Assembly: GCA_905612235.1 (NCBI GenBank)
Contig: CAJQRF010000003.1
Span: 1-64,000 of the forward strand
Length of the DNA: 64,000 bases
DNA from: an uncultured Pelagibacteraceae bacterium
Lineage (GTDB): Bacteria; Pseudomonadota; Alphaproteobacteria; Pelagibacterales; Pelagibacteraceae
Direction of reading: 5' to 3'
The translations under genes were made by a program, and so were the position numbers. Every line of letters begins with the position of its first letter. Position 1 is the first letter of the stretch. The notes beneath the pieces were generated by a model. That model saw nothing but the letters and a program-made list of their open reading frames with translations, did no database searches and was not told where the DNA came from. Of this stretch, positions 15,862-24,956 are shown piece by piece.

Positions 15862-18663
15862 ATGAAAAACGGAAAAAACGGATCAAATGGAAGAGGCCAT
15901 AAATTTGCATATATTAATGGTGTGGCGCACGAAATTAAATCAGATCATACTTCTGTTTTAAAGTTTGTTAAGGAGCATATTAGTGAAAAAGAAATTCCTA
16001 GCTTGTGTGATGACCCAAATTTAGCTCCTTATGGTGCATGCAGAGTTTGTTCAGTTGATGTTGCTCTTAAAAAAGATGGACCAACAAGAACGGTGGCTTC
16101 GTGCCATACGCCGGTAACTGAAGGGTCTTATATAATTACTCAAAATGAAGATTTAACAAAGCTTAGAAAAAATATTGTAGAACTTGTTCTTACTGATCAT
16201 CCAATGACATGTTCGACATGTGAAGTAAATAATAACTGTGAATTGCAAACAGTTGCTAATGATTTAAATATTAATAACCACAGATATAACAAACCTAAAC
16301 AAAATAAAGGAACCCCTAAAGATACTTCTCACGCATATATGAGAATGAATTTAGATAACTGTATTAATTGTGGTCGTTGCGTGAGAGCATGTGACGAAAT
16401 TCAAGGTTCATTTGTTTTAACAATGAGTGGAAGAGGCTTTGATTCCAAAATTACAACGGATAATGATTTAATGTTTGGTGACTCTTCTTGTGTTTCTTGT
16501 GGAGCTTGCGCACATACTTGTCCAACTGACGCTATATCAGATGTTTTTGCATCTAAATCAGCTGACTATGATGAAAAAGTTAGAACAACTTGTTCTTATT
16601 GCGGAGTGGGATGTAATTTAGAAGCATCAATAAAAAATGGTAAGGTTATTTCAATAGATACTCCCAAACAAACTGAAGTGAATGCAGGTCATACCTGTTT
16701 AAAAGGTAGATATGCGTTTGGGTTTTATGATCATGCAGACAGATTAAGAAATCCTTTAATAAAAAGAAACGGAAAGTTTGAAAAAGCATCGTGGGATGAA
16801 GCTTATGATTTCATTAAAAATAAACTAGAAAAAATAATAAAAGAAAACGGACCTGATGCTATTGCGGGCATTTCATCAGCAAGATGTACTAATGAAGAAA
16901 ATTATGTTTTTCAAAAAATGATTAGAGCTGCAATAGGAACAAATAATATCGATTGTTGTGCTAGAATTTGTCATTCACCAACGGCTTGGGGTATGCAACA
17001 AACGTTTGGAACAGGCGCCGCAACAAACTCGACGGAAGACATTTATCATGCAGATCTATTTTTGATAATTGGTGCAAATCCAACAAATGCACACCCTGTG
17101 ACTGGATCAAAGATTAAACAACAAGTAATGAAAGGTAAAAAACTTATAGTTTTAGACCCTGTAACAACTGATGTTGCTAAATTAGCAGATTATCATATTA
17201 AGCTAAGACCTGGAACAAATGTGGCGGTTTTAAATATGATGTTATATTTCATCATAGAATCCAAATTACATAAAGAAGATTTTATTTTAAGTAGAACAGA
17301 AGGTTTTGAAAAATTTGTTAAAGAAATTAAAAAATTAGATATTGATCACTTAGCTAAAGTAGCTGGAGTTGATAAACAACAAGTAAAAGACGCTGCAATA
17401 GCTTATGCAACTGCGAAAAACTCAATGGAATTTCATGGTTTAGGAGTCACTGAGCAACAGCAAGGATCAAAAACTGTAATGTTAATTGCAGATCTTGCTA
17501 TGATAACTGGAAATATTGGAAGACCAGGCGTTGGTGTAAATCCGTTAAGAGGTCAAAATAATGTTCAAGGGGCAGCTGATATGGGTTGCCAACCACATCA
17601 AGGAGCTGGGTATTTTCCTGTCGCAGATGAAAAGATTCAAAATTTTTATACTGAAAAATATGGTGTTGTTCACCCAACAAAAGCTGGATTAAAAATTCCA
17701 GAAATTTTTGATGCAGCAATTAGCAAAGAAGTAAAAGCTGTATGGATTATTGGTGAGGACGTAGTACAAACAGATCCCAATAGCGCCCACGTTGCTAAAG
17801 CTATGAATTCATTAGACTTACTAGTTGTTCAAGAAATATTTATGAGCGAAACTGCAAAACATGCAGATGTGGTTTTGCCTGGAACAACTTTCTTAGAAAA
17901 AGATGGCACCTTCACGAATACTGAAAGAAGAGTTCAAAGAGTTAATAGAGCAGTAGAACCTCTTCCAGGAACAAAACCAGATGGAGTTATTGTAACAGAA
18001 ATGATGCAGAAACTTGGCTACAATCAACCAATATATGATGCTGATCAAGTCTTAGCTGAAATTGCAGATGTAGTTCCTTTCTTTAAAGGGATTACACGAG
18101 AAAGACTTGGAAAATTAGGATTACAATGGCCGGTAAAAGAAGATGGCACAGATACAAAAATTTTACACCAAAAAGAATTTAAAATAGGAAAAGGTAGACT
18201 TAAGTATTTTGACTGGAAAGAGAGTGCAGAGATAGAAGAAAATAAAAAAGACTATCCGTTAATACTAACTACAAGTCGAGTGTTGGCACACTACAATGCG
18301 TCCACCATGACGAAAAGAACCAAAAATATTAAAATTGTAGATGAAGACATTTTATTACTTCATCCAAAAGATGCAGAAAGTAGAGAATTAAATACTGGTG
18401 ATATAGCAAGGCTTTACTCAGGAAGAGGCGAAGTATCTTTGAAAGTTGAAGTTACTGATAGAGTTAAAGAAGGCGTGGTATTTACCACTTTCCATTTCCC
18501 AGAACATATGGTCAATATGGTGACAGGTCATGGAAAAGATGAAGAAACAATGTGTGCAGAATATAAGGTTTCTTCAGTAGAAGTACAAAAAATATCAAAT
18601 CAATTTAAAACAGAAGTTTCAACCGAAAAAGAAGTTGAAATAATAAAAGAAGCTTCAATTTAG
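15862..18663 (+). CDS. fdsA: Formate dehydrogenase alpha subunit (Mo-bisPGD)
   Basis: 933 aa, the catalytic subunit oxidising formate to CO2. Domains in order: a 2Fe-2S ferredoxin-like domain (CDDPNLAPYGACRVCSVDV), a NuoG-like His/Cys cluster domain (DHPMTCSTCEVNNNC), two 4Fe-4S motifs (CINCGRCVRAC and CVSCGACAHTCP), the Mo domain's own 4Fe-4S motif (CSYCGVGCNLE), then the bis-MGD core. The molybdenum ligand is the cysteine of ARICHSPT near residue 370, so this is a cysteine and not a selenocysteine enzyme. The molybdopterin dinucleotide-binding domain lies at about 800-900. Seven bases behind the beta subunit. It gives the cell NADH from formate made in C1 and DMSP-type metabolism. Confidence 0.95.
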   Translation: MKNGKNGSNGRGHKFAYINGVAHEIKSDHTSVLKFVKEHISEKEIPSLCDDPNLAPYGACRVCSVDVALKKDGPTRTVASCHTPVTEGSYIITQNEDLTKLRKNIVELVLTDHPMTCSTCEVNNNCELQTVANDLNINNHRYNKPKQNKGTPKDTSHAYMRMNLDNCINCGRCVRACDEIQGSFVLTMSGRGFDSKITTDNDLMFGDSSCVSCGACAHTCPTDAISDVFASKSADYDEKVRTTCSYCGVGCNLEASIKNGKVISIDTPKQTEVNAGHTCLKGRYAFGFYDHADRLRNPLIKRNGKFEKASWDEAYDFIKNKLEKIIKENGPDAIAGISSARCTNEENYVFQKMIRAAIGTNNIDCCARICHSPTAWGMQQTFGTGAATNSTEDIYHADLFLIIGANPTNAHPVTGSKIKQQVMKGKKLIVLDPVTTDVAKLADYHIKLRPGTNVAVLNMMLYFIIESKLHKEDFILSRTEGFEKFVKEIKKLDIDHLAKVAGVDKQQVKDAAIAYATAKNSMEFHGLGVTEQQQGSKTVMLIADLAMITGNIGRPGVGVNPLRGQNNVQGAADMGCQPHQGAGYFPVADEKIQNFYTEKYGVVHPTKAGLKIPEIFDAAISKEVKAVWIIGEDVVQTDPNSAHVAKAMNSLDLLVVQEIFMSETAKHADVVLPGTTFLEKDGTFTNTERRVQRVNRAVEPLPGTKPDGVIVTEMMQKLGYNQPIYDADQVLAEIADVVPFFKGITRERLGKLGLQWPVKEDGTDTKILHQKEFKIGKGRLKYFDWKESAEIEENKKDYPLILTTSRVLAHYNASTMTKRTKNIKIVDEDILLLHPKDAESRELNTGDIARLYSGRGEVSLKVEVTDRVKEGVVFTTFHFPEHMVNMVTGHGKDEETMCAEYKVSSVEVQKISNQFKTEVSTEKEVEIIKEASI

Positions 18664-18668
18664 ATTTT

Positions 18669-19682
18669 TTATTTCTCTAACAGTTCATTAATATTTTTAT
18701 CTAACTGTAATTCAAAATTTTTATCATTTCCTGGATTTGCAGAGCAATGCCCAAAATGAGAATCTATGGGTTTTAAAACAGAATTTGCAATATATTTAGC
18801 TTCGATTTCATTATCTTTAGTTCTAAAGTATAAATCTTGATTACAAGGCATCAAAATTGTTCGAGCTTTAATTGATTTTAATGCTTTTTTAAAATCATTA
18901 TTATAAATTGGTCCATCACTAATATCTGTAGCTTGCCAGGTTTTAATTTTAGCTAATAAGTTATTTGCATCCCAGTTTTTAACATGGTCATCTTCCCAAT
19001 CTTTAAGTAGTTCTTCTGCTGTTTCAAATCCTAGTTTTTTAAAAAGCTTTTCTCTAAAAAAATCCTGTGAAAATGCCCAACCAGCGTATACTCTACCAAA
19101 AGCTTTTAGCCCTACAATTGGAGGTGACTTGTAGTTCCCATTATTCCAATTTTTATCTGCAATAAGCGCGGCTTTAACACCTTCTAAAAAAACATGATTA
19201 TGTATAGACGTCTTTGCTGCGGCACAAAATGGTAGAATGGATTTAACCATATCAGGAAATTGAGCTGCCCATTGATAGGCTTGGCAGCCAGCCATTGACC
19301 AGCCAGTTACTAAAGCAATTTTGTTTATTTTTAACTTTTGAGTGATTAGTTTTTGTTGACAGCTAATATTATCCCACAGTGTTATGTCAGGAAAACGTGG
19401 TCCGTCTTGAAGATTTTTACTATTGTTGGGTGATGACGAAAAACCATTTCCAAACATATCTATTGAAATAATAAAATATTTATTTGGATCAATAGCTCTA
19501 TCTGGTCCAAAAAACCCTTCGTTTCTCTTATGCGTACCAGTATAGAAAGTAGGGAGAACTATAACATTATCTGAAGTTTTATTTAAAGTTCCGTATGTTT
19601 TATAAGTTAACTTTGCAGATTTTAAAATTTTTCCCGAAAGAAGCTTTACATCTCCTAAATCAAAAGTCTCATAATCTTTCAT
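18669..19682 (-). CDS. MetX-like alpha/beta hydrolase
   Basis: 337 aa of the homoserine O-acetyltransferase superfamily. The nucleophile elbow is TGWSMAG (Ser129), the distal DSHFGHCS near the C-terminus carries the catalytic histidine, and LPTFYTGTHKRN (43-54) is the oxyanion region. True MetX proteins have GGSLGGMQ at the elbow and a conserved acyl-CoA site; the variant here suggests hydrolysis or acyl transfer on another substrate. Its ATG overlaps the stop of the glutamine synthetase-like gene by one base, so it is the last gene of the 19-23 kb catabolic operon. Confidence 0.8.
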   Translation of the reverse strand: MKDYETFDLGDVKLLSGKILKSAKLTYKTYGTLNKTSDNVIVLPTFYTGTHKRNEGFFGPDRAIDPNKYFIISIDMFGNGFSSSPNNSKNLQDGPRFPDITLWDNISCQQKLITQKLKINKIALVTGWSMAGCQAYQWAAQFPDMVKSILPFCAAAKTSIHNHVFLEGVKAALIADKNWNNGNYKSPPIVGLKAFGRVYAGWAFSQDFFREKLFKKLGFETAEELLKDWEDDHVKNWDANNLLAKIKTWQATDISDGPIYNNDFKKALKSIKARTILMPCNQDLYFRTKDNEIEAKYIANSVLKPIDSHFGHCSANPGNDKNFELQLDKNINELLEK

Positions 19683-21103
19683 TAATACAATCTAAGATAT
19701 TCTTTTACTTCCCAGTCAGTGACTGCCTGATGATAACGTTCCCATTCATCATTTTTATAAGCAAGTAAAGATTTTTTCATAACGGGTCCTAAAACCTCAT
19801 CAGATAGTTTGTCATTTTTTAAAGCTTCAATAGCTATTAGTAAATTTCTTGGTAGTTTTTTAATTCCAAGTTTTTTAAATTCACTTTCAGTCATGTTGTA
19901 TAAGTCCTGATCAGTTGCTTCTCCTGGATGAATTTTTTTTTCTATTCCTTCAACTGCTGCAAAAATTGTCATAGAAAGCGCTAAATAAACATTCATAGTC
20001 ATATCTGCAGCTCTATTTTCAATACAATATCTGTTTTGCGGTAAACGAAATTGCGCTGATCTGTTGTTGTGACCATAAGTAATGTTGGTTGGTGCCCAAG
20101 TAACAGTGCCGCCCTCAAACCCTCCAACTCGTGGAACTAATCCGTTGTAAGAGTTAACCGTAGAACATGTAATAGAAGTTAGAGCTTCTGAATGCTTCAT
20201 TAATCCACCAACTGCAAATAAAGATTCTTTAGACCACTTATTCCCTTCATTAAAAATATTTTTTCCATTTTTATCATGCATTGAAAAATTAATATGAGCT
20301 CCAGATCTCCAGTCGCCTATTGTTGGTTTTGGCATAAAGGTAATGAACATATTATTTTTTTTAGCTATTTCTTTTAAAAGAATTCTAAGAAAAACTAATC
20401 TATCTGCCATCTCCAAGAGGTTAGTGTAGTGAAAATCAAGTTCAAATTGAGAGTAAGCGCCTTCTGCAACGACATCATGTACCATCCAACCTAGGTCATT
20501 TAAAATGTCTATCAGCTCTTTTAAAAAATGCATTGAATCTAATGTATGCTCCACATCGTAACCAAAAGCTTGTCGTCTAGGTCTAATTCCTTTAGCTGGA
20601 TCATTGTCAATAGCTTTGACAGGGTTTCCATTTTCATCATATTTCATGGCAATAAATTCTGGTTCTATACCAGCCATTCCTATGTAACCCGAATCTTGGG
20701 CTTTTTGCATAGCTCTCTTTAATGCTTGTCGAGGACAAACGTTATAAGGTTTGTCTTCCCAAAAAAGATCAGCAAATATTATTGCGGTAGTTTTATCCCA
20801 AGGGCAGATATAAACTGAATCTAAGTCAGGCAACATTACCTGATCAGAATCTGCAGGCGTAAGTTCAGGCACAAAAGAAATAGAGTGCACTGCAAACTGT
20901 GGTCCTTTTCCCAAACATAAGGGTTCAAAATCACTCATTGGAACAGGTTTTGATTTTGGAATACCATGTAGATCAATCCAGCTTGATAAAATATATTTTA
21001 CACCTGCACTTTTTAATTTTTTGTGTACTTCAGGTATTTTTTTTCTGTTGCGTTCAACCGCTTCTTCAAAAGATTCATAATAAATTTTATTATTTTTAGA
21101 CAT
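19682..21103 (-). CDS. Glutamine synthetase family ligase (GlnT-like)
   Basis: 473 aa. A glutamine-synthetase catalytic fold: the N-terminal beta-grasp (YILSSWIDLHGIPKSKPVP, 36-54) and catalytic domain with AGIEPEFIAMKY, AEGAYSQFELDF, FMPKPTIGDWRSGAHINFS and the C-terminal RLPQNRYCIENRAADMTMN carrying ATP and metal ligands. It is not GlnA: the classical adenylylation loop is absent, and the gene sits with oxygenase genes. GlnT, gamma-glutamylmethylamide synthetase and gamma-glutamylanilide synthase belong to the same broad group and ligate glutamate to an amine. In this operon it could activate or protect an amine substrate; the amine is unknown. Confidence 0.85.
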   Translation of the reverse strand: MSKNNKIYYESFEEAVERNRKKIPEVHKKLKSAGVKYILSSWIDLHGIPKSKPVPMSDFEPLCLGKGPQFAVHSISFVPELTPADSDQVMLPDLDSVYICPWDKTTAIIFADLFWEDKPYNVCPRQALKRAMQKAQDSGYIGMAGIEPEFIAMKYDENGNPVKAIDNDPAKGIRPRRQAFGYDVEHTLDSMHFLKELIDILNDLGWMVHDVVAEGAYSQFELDFHYTNLLEMADRLVFLRILLKEIAKKNNMFITFMPKPTIGDWRSGAHINFSMHDKNGKNIFNEGNKWSKESLFAVGGLMKHSEALTSITCSTVNSYNGLVPRVGGFEGGTVTWAPTNITYGHNNRSAQFRLPQNRYCIENRAADMTMNVYLALSMTIFAAVEGIEKKIHPGEATDQDLYNMTESEFKKLGIKKLPRNLLIAIEALKNDKLSDEVLGPVMKKSLLAYKNDEWERYHQAVTDWEVKEYLRLY

Positions 21104-21105
21104 AA

Positions 21106-21510
21106 TTATTTATCTACTGGCGACATATCCTCAGGATCAATCCCAGGAACAAAAGTTATACCTGCTTTTTGTTTCCAATCATGTGGGTAAGCTGCATAAA
21201 ATATTACACATTTTTCGTCACATTCGTAGGCAATGTGATTATCTTTTGGAATATAAAGAACATCTCCTGGGTTGCAAATATAGGACTGTCCATCACAAGT
21301 CAGACGAAAAGTTCCTTCCATACAATAAATAATTTCATCGCAAGTCAAATCCCATGGTACAGAAACTTTATTTAAAAAATTTAAACCTCCACACATGGTA
21401 TTGCTAACTTTGCTAGTTACAAATGGTTTAATATAACTTTTTCCTGGTTCTAATGTATGTAGTCTATTTTCAATATCTTTAAATTTATATAATTGTGGTT
21501 TTTTTGACAT
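21106..21510 (-). CDS. Cupin-domain protein (ethanolamine-utilisation EutQ/AraC-type cupin)
   Basis: 134 aa, a single beta-barrel cupin. The two motifs are recognisable: CDEIIYCMEGTFRLTCDGQSYICNPGDVLYIP (about 58-90) and HIAYECDEKCVIFYAAYP (93-110). The first motif lacks the usual His-x-His metal pair, so catalytic metal binding is doubtful and it may bind substrate or modulate the ligase two bases downstream. Placement between VOC and GS-like genes repeats a layout often found in amine-degradation operons, but I cannot name the substrate. Confidence 0.8.
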   Translation of the reverse strand: MSKKPQLYKFKDIENRLHTLEPGKSYIKPFVTSKVSNTMCGGLNFLNKVSVPWDLTCDEIIYCMEGTFRLTCDGQSYICNPGDVLYIPKDNHIAYECDEKCVIFYAAYPHDWKQKAGITFVPGIDPEDMSPVDK

Positions 21511-21527
21511 TATTATTTCCTTTCTAT

Positions 21528-21947
21528 TTATAGTTTTAATGGTGCATTTAATTCTACTTTATATCCATCTGGATCTTCACAAAAAGCAATAACTCTAGTT
21601 CCATGTTTCATTGGTCCAGGTGCTCGAGTTATTTTTACACCTAACTTAGATAGATCATCACAGGCTTTATATACATCTCTTGTTTCTATACATATATGCC
21701 CCCAACCATTACCTTTGTCATAATTTTCTTTTTGTTCCCAATTATGGGTAAGTTCTAAACAAGGAGATTCTGTTTCAAGACCATAACCTATAAATACATT
21801 GGTAAATTTACCATCTGGATAATCTGTCTTTCTTAAAATTTTCATTCCTAAAGTTTTACAATAAAAGTTAAAGGAGGCTTCTAAATCCCTAACTCTAATC
21901 ATTGTGTGTGCTATTCTATAGCCATCATCATTTTCCTCTTTGGACAT
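21528..21947 (-). CDS. VOC-superfamily (glyoxalase I-like) protein
   Basis: 139 aa, two beta-alpha-beta3 modules. HTMIRVRDLEASFNFYCKTLGMKILRK (14-40) is nearly identical in pattern to lactoylglutathione lyase, with CLELTHNW (~63-70), GWGHICIETRDVYKACDDL and DPDGYKVELNAP completing the fold and giving the His/Glu metal ligands. It could be GloA itself, which detoxifies methylglyoxal, or a ring-cleavage or isomerase partner of the Rieske oxygenase. Its first 20 bases overlap the end of the Rieske gene. Confidence 0.85.
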   Translation of the reverse strand: MSKEENDDGYRIAHTMIRVRDLEASFNFYCKTLGMKILRKTDYPDGKFTNVFIGYGLETESPCLELTHNWEQKENYDKGNGWGHICIETRDVYKACDDLSKLGVKITRAPGPMKHGTRVIAFCEDPDGYKVELNAPLKL

Positions 21948-23022
21948 TTTTTTTTCCTTTCATAGTTGAACTTATTATAAGTTTTTGAAATGCCCTAACA
22001 CTTGTTTCCCAGTGTGGGGACAGAAGTCCACCTTGCTCAGAGGCGGGGGACGAACGACCTTCTTGCAATCTCTCACATATTTCATGATCTTCTTTGTGAA
22101 CACTCCACCAAATTTTTTTTTGTAAATCAATTTCTTTTTTTGTCATGTCTTTACCTTCGGTAGTATAAATTATTCTTTTTTGAGTAGTCAATCCTGGACT
22201 TATAGGCACATTTAAATAAACGCCAATTTGATTAGGAACATAGGTTCCAATAATAAAATTAGGAAATAAAGATAAATACCTAGAACTTACAGACAAAGTA
22301 TTACTATCTTTATTTTCTTCTTTTACGTCCACGCCACTACCTAAACATAATCCATCTACAATTGTGTAATGATCTTTTAATGGTTGTTTAGTTGTTGTCT
22401 TGTGTACAAACTGAACATGATATGGTTCAATAAAATTTTCAATAAGAAATTTCCAATTTGAATTAATTTTACCAAAATCTAATGTAGCAACTTTTTTTAT
22501 TTTTTTAAGATTAATATCTTTAAATTTATTTATAAGTGGTTTTGCATATTCTTCAAATTTTTTTGCTTTTCCATTCAAATTAATAAAAATCCAATCGTGC
22601 CAAATATGAATACGAATTGGTTTAAGTCCATGTTCTGAGCTGTTAAATCCCTTTGGTTTATGATTGTTTGTTCCACCAAAGTGCGGGGAAGCCTTTAAAT
22701 TTCCATCTAGATCATACGACCAAGAATGGTAAGGGCATTGAATAATTTTTCCCACATTTTTTTTTTCATCTACTAACTTAAGACATCGATGACTACAAAC
22801 ATTATGGAATGCATTAATTTTATTTTTATTATTTTTTGTAAGCAGTATAGGTTTGCTGGCAATTAAAATTGGGCAAACGTCTCCTGATTTTAATAATTCA
22901 TGGACAAATCCAACAAATAACCATCCATTAGATAAAACTGTATTGCATTCATTTTCCCAAAATTGCTGATCTGTGTAAGATCTTGCAGTTAGACCATGTA
23001 TTGACTTGCCATTTTTAGCCAT
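21928..23022 (-). CDS. Rieske non-haem iron oxygenase alpha subunit
   Basis: 364 aa. The Rieske 2Fe-2S motif is C-x-H (Cys76, His78 in NVCSHRC) and C-x2-H (Cys96, His99 in QCPYHSW). The mononuclear iron site follows in ENFIEPYHVQFVH (His202, His207), with the acidic third ligand expected in the EDHEICERLQEG region. This layout is that of the ring-hydroxylating/choline monooxygenase-glycine betaine demethylase group, which also demethylates quaternary amines. No dedicated ferredoxin reductase gene is adjacent. Two starts are possible; MAKNGKSIHG is used. The operon partners suggest an amine substrate. Confidence 0.9.
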   Translation of the reverse strand: MAKNGKSIHGLTARSYTDQQFWENECNTVLSNGWLFVGFVHELLKSGDVCPILIASKPILLTKNNKNKINAFHNVCSHRCLKLVDEKKNVGKIIQCPYHSWSYDLDGNLKASPHFGGTNNHKPKGFNSSEHGLKPIRIHIWHDWIFINLNGKAKKFEEYAKPLINKFKDINLKKIKKVATLDFGKINSNWKFLIENFIEPYHVQFVHKTTTKQPLKDHYTIVDGLCLGSGVDVKEENKDSNTLSVSSRYLSLFPNFIIGTYVPNQIGVYLNVPISPGLTTQKRIIYTTEGKDMTKKEIDLQKKIWWSVHKEDHEICERLQEGRSSPASEQGGLLSPHWETSVRAFQKLIISSTMKGKKNVQRGK

Positions 23023-23088
23023 TTTAAATCCTCTAAATTTTATTCAAATCTAATTGCGATTTTTGAATTAATCAATAATAATAAAATA

Positions 23089-23258
23089 ATGAAAACTTTG
23101 GGGGATATAAACAATCAAAACTGTGGAAAAGAGATGAAATAATATCACAAACTGACCCTAATACCCCGGGAGGAGAATGCTTAAGGCAATACTGGCATCC
23201 TGTTGTTCTAACTTCAGGAGTAAACACTAATCCATTGCAAATACGTATTCTTGGTTAA
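23089..23258 (+). pseudogene. Decayed Rieske oxygenase N-terminus (phthalate dioxygenase type)
   Basis: The 316-base spacer between the Rieske and FAD-oxidase genes holds no intact gene. In frame 3 it reads YKQSKLWKRDEIISQTDPNT and then GGECLRQYWHPVVLTSGV, ending at TAA (23256..23258). The pattern (TxPxTPxGExxRxYWxPV) is the conserved N-terminus of phthalate dioxygenase-type Rieske proteins, just ahead of the Rieske domain. The likely ATG (23089) is in another frame, separated by the gggg run at 23100..23104, so a frameshift and a truncation have killed the gene. It is on the opposite strand to its neighbours and is not a copy of the intact Rieske gene. After 23258 only a short open stretch in another frame follows. 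Confidence 0.7.
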
Positions 23259-23338
23259 AATTATTCATTGAAAACAAACCACTAGTAAATCAAATTGATA
23301 AAAAATTAGGTTATTAATCATCCTAAAATTCTATTTAA

Positions 23339-24442
23339 TTATAAAACATATGGTTCTGGTCGTTTATTATTTTCTAAAACTCTTTCAATAGCAAAACATG
23401 ATAAATCGATAGATTGATATGAGCCTGTTGTAATTAATTCTGTTAAAGCCCTTCCAATGCCGGGAGCCTGCATTAACCCTCTTCCTGTAAATCCTGTGGC
23501 CATAAAAAGATTTTCATACTTGGGGTGTTTTCCTACTACTGCATTATTATCAAGTTTGTTGCAATCATAATACCCAGCCCATCCGCCTGTTAGTTTAAGT
23601 TCTTCAAAGGCTGGTATTCTTTTTGCTAAGGCAGGCCAAACTAATTCTTCAAAATCATTCCATTCAGGTTCTAAATCTTCCGCATCAAATTTTGAAATTG
23701 GTGATCCTGCCAGATATTCATTGCCTTCTGGTCTCCAATATACTCCAGTTGTTAAATCTCCAGTTAATGGCATTTTAGGAATATGTTTAGGACATTTTAT
23801 TCTAAACACTGTATGTTTTTGTGGGACCACAGGGATATCAGATAACAGCTCATTGGTCCAACATCCTGCTGCGGATATGATTGTTTTTGCATTTATTTCT
23901 TTTATAGATTTTACTTCACCTTTAACAAATTCAGCGCCCAACTCAATTGCTTTACTTTTTAAAGCGTTGTGAAATAAATAAGGATCAATCCAACCTTCAA
24001 TTTTACTATCTGTATAGGTGGCTGTTTCTATTCCTTCGCTACTTACATAAGGAAATATTTTGGATAATTCTTCACCTTTAATATTTTTGGTGCCAGCCTC
24101 GCACTCTTTATGGTTTTTTAATGCCTCATACTGTTCTTTAGCGTGCTCAGGACCAAATAATAAAAGATATCCATTAGGAACCACACTTGCTGTTGGGTTT
24201 GGATTTTTTTCTGTCTTAAGCAAATTAGGTATTTGAAAAATAAAATCCTTTGCAAATTTACCAAGTAAAATATTTTCTTTTTGGAAAAATTGTCTTCTAA
24301 AGCCTCCCAGTGATAATGGGAAAGATGCTTTTTTGTAAGTTGGATCGCGTTCAATTACTTTTACTTTTCTGCCAGCCTTAGATAAAAAGTATGCGGAGGA
24401 AACTCCTATTATTCCTCCTCCGATAATCACAACATCATCCAT
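23339..24442 (-). CDS. FAD-dependent oxidoreductase (DAO/FOXRED1-like)
   Basis: 367 aa. The dinucleotide-binding motif VVIIGGGIIGVSSAYFLSKAG (4-24) opens the protein; LGGFRRQFF (47-55) and GGWAGYYDCNKLDNNAVVG (about 288-306), FMATGFTGRGLMQAPGIGRA near the end are the DAO-family FAD contacts. It is close to sarcosine-oxidase/dimethylglycine-dehydrogenase-like single-subunit enzymes and to FOXRED1. Oxidation of a secondary amine or N-methyl amino acid is likely. It precedes the Rieske operon on the same strand but is separated by the 316-base pseudogene spacer, so it may have its own promoter. Confidence 0.85.
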   Translation of the reverse strand: MDDVVIIGGGIIGVSSAYFLSKAGRKVKVIERDPTYKKASFPLSLGGFRRQFFQKENILLGKFAKDFIFQIPNLLKTEKNPNPTASVVPNGYLLLFGPEHAKEQYEALKNHKECEAGTKNIKGEELSKIFPYVSSEGIETATYTDSKIEGWIDPYLFHNALKSKAIELGAEFVKGEVKSIKEINAKTIISAAGCWTNELLSDIPVVPQKHTVFRIKCPKHIPKMPLTGDLTTGVYWRPEGNEYLAGSPISKFDAEDLEPEWNDFEELVWPALAKRIPAFEELKLTGGWAGYYDCNKLDNNAVVGKHPKYENLFMATGFTGRGLMQAPGIGRALTELITTGSYQSIDLSCFAIERVLENNKRPEPYVL

Positions 24443-24468
24443 ATAGCTCTATTATAAAATATTGGTAG

Positions 24469-24939
24469 CTAATTAAGAAGAAGAATATTCAAATTCAAAA
24501 CGAAAGCGAAAACTAGCCAAGCAAGATACGGAACCATTAAGAAAGAACTTAACTTATTAATAGGATAATATAATTTCATTAACCACAAAACTAGAAGCAA
24601 AATTGCAACTACTACTAGCAATGCTAGAAAAATTTGATGTAAGGCAAAAAAGACTACACTCCAACTCGCGTTAACTAATAGATGAACAAAATAAATATAT
24701 ATTATTTTTTCACTTTTTTTTGGATTTATCCAAATTAGCCAAACTGCAAAAGCCATAGACACGTAAAGAATTAGCCAAATTGAAGGAAAAATATAATCTG
24801 GTGGATTAAATCCTGGTTTAATTAAAGTCGAATACCAAGGCTCTTTATATATGCTAGTAACAAAACCGCCCCAAGCTGAAGCCCCAAAAGAAAAAGCTAA
24901 AAAAAATAACAACGAAAAATATTTTTGAAAACGATACAT
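24469..24939 (-). CDS. tspO: TspO/MBR family membrane protein
   Basis: 156 aa, five transmembrane helices. Family features are WYSTLIKPGFNPPDYIFPSIW (35-55), the LYVSMAFAVWLIW helix, the NASWSVVFFALHQ segment (89-101) and the YLAWLVFAFVLN ending. TspO binds and breaks down porphyrins or acts in oxidative and light stress; in purple alphaproteobacteria it is a negative regulator of photosynthesis genes. It is followed upstream by an SDR gene and stands near the lipid-modification cluster, which fits a stress-linked group but this is only context. Confidence 0.93.
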   Translation of the reverse strand: MYRFQKYFSLLFFLAFSFGASAWGGFVTSIYKEPWYSTLIKPGFNPPDYIFPSIWLILYVSMAFAVWLIWINPKKSEKIIYIYFVHLLVNASWSVVFFALHQIFLALLVVVAILLLVLWLMKLYYPINKLSSFLMVPYLAWLVFAFVLNLNILLLN

Positions 24940-24956
24940 GGTTACATGACTAGCAT

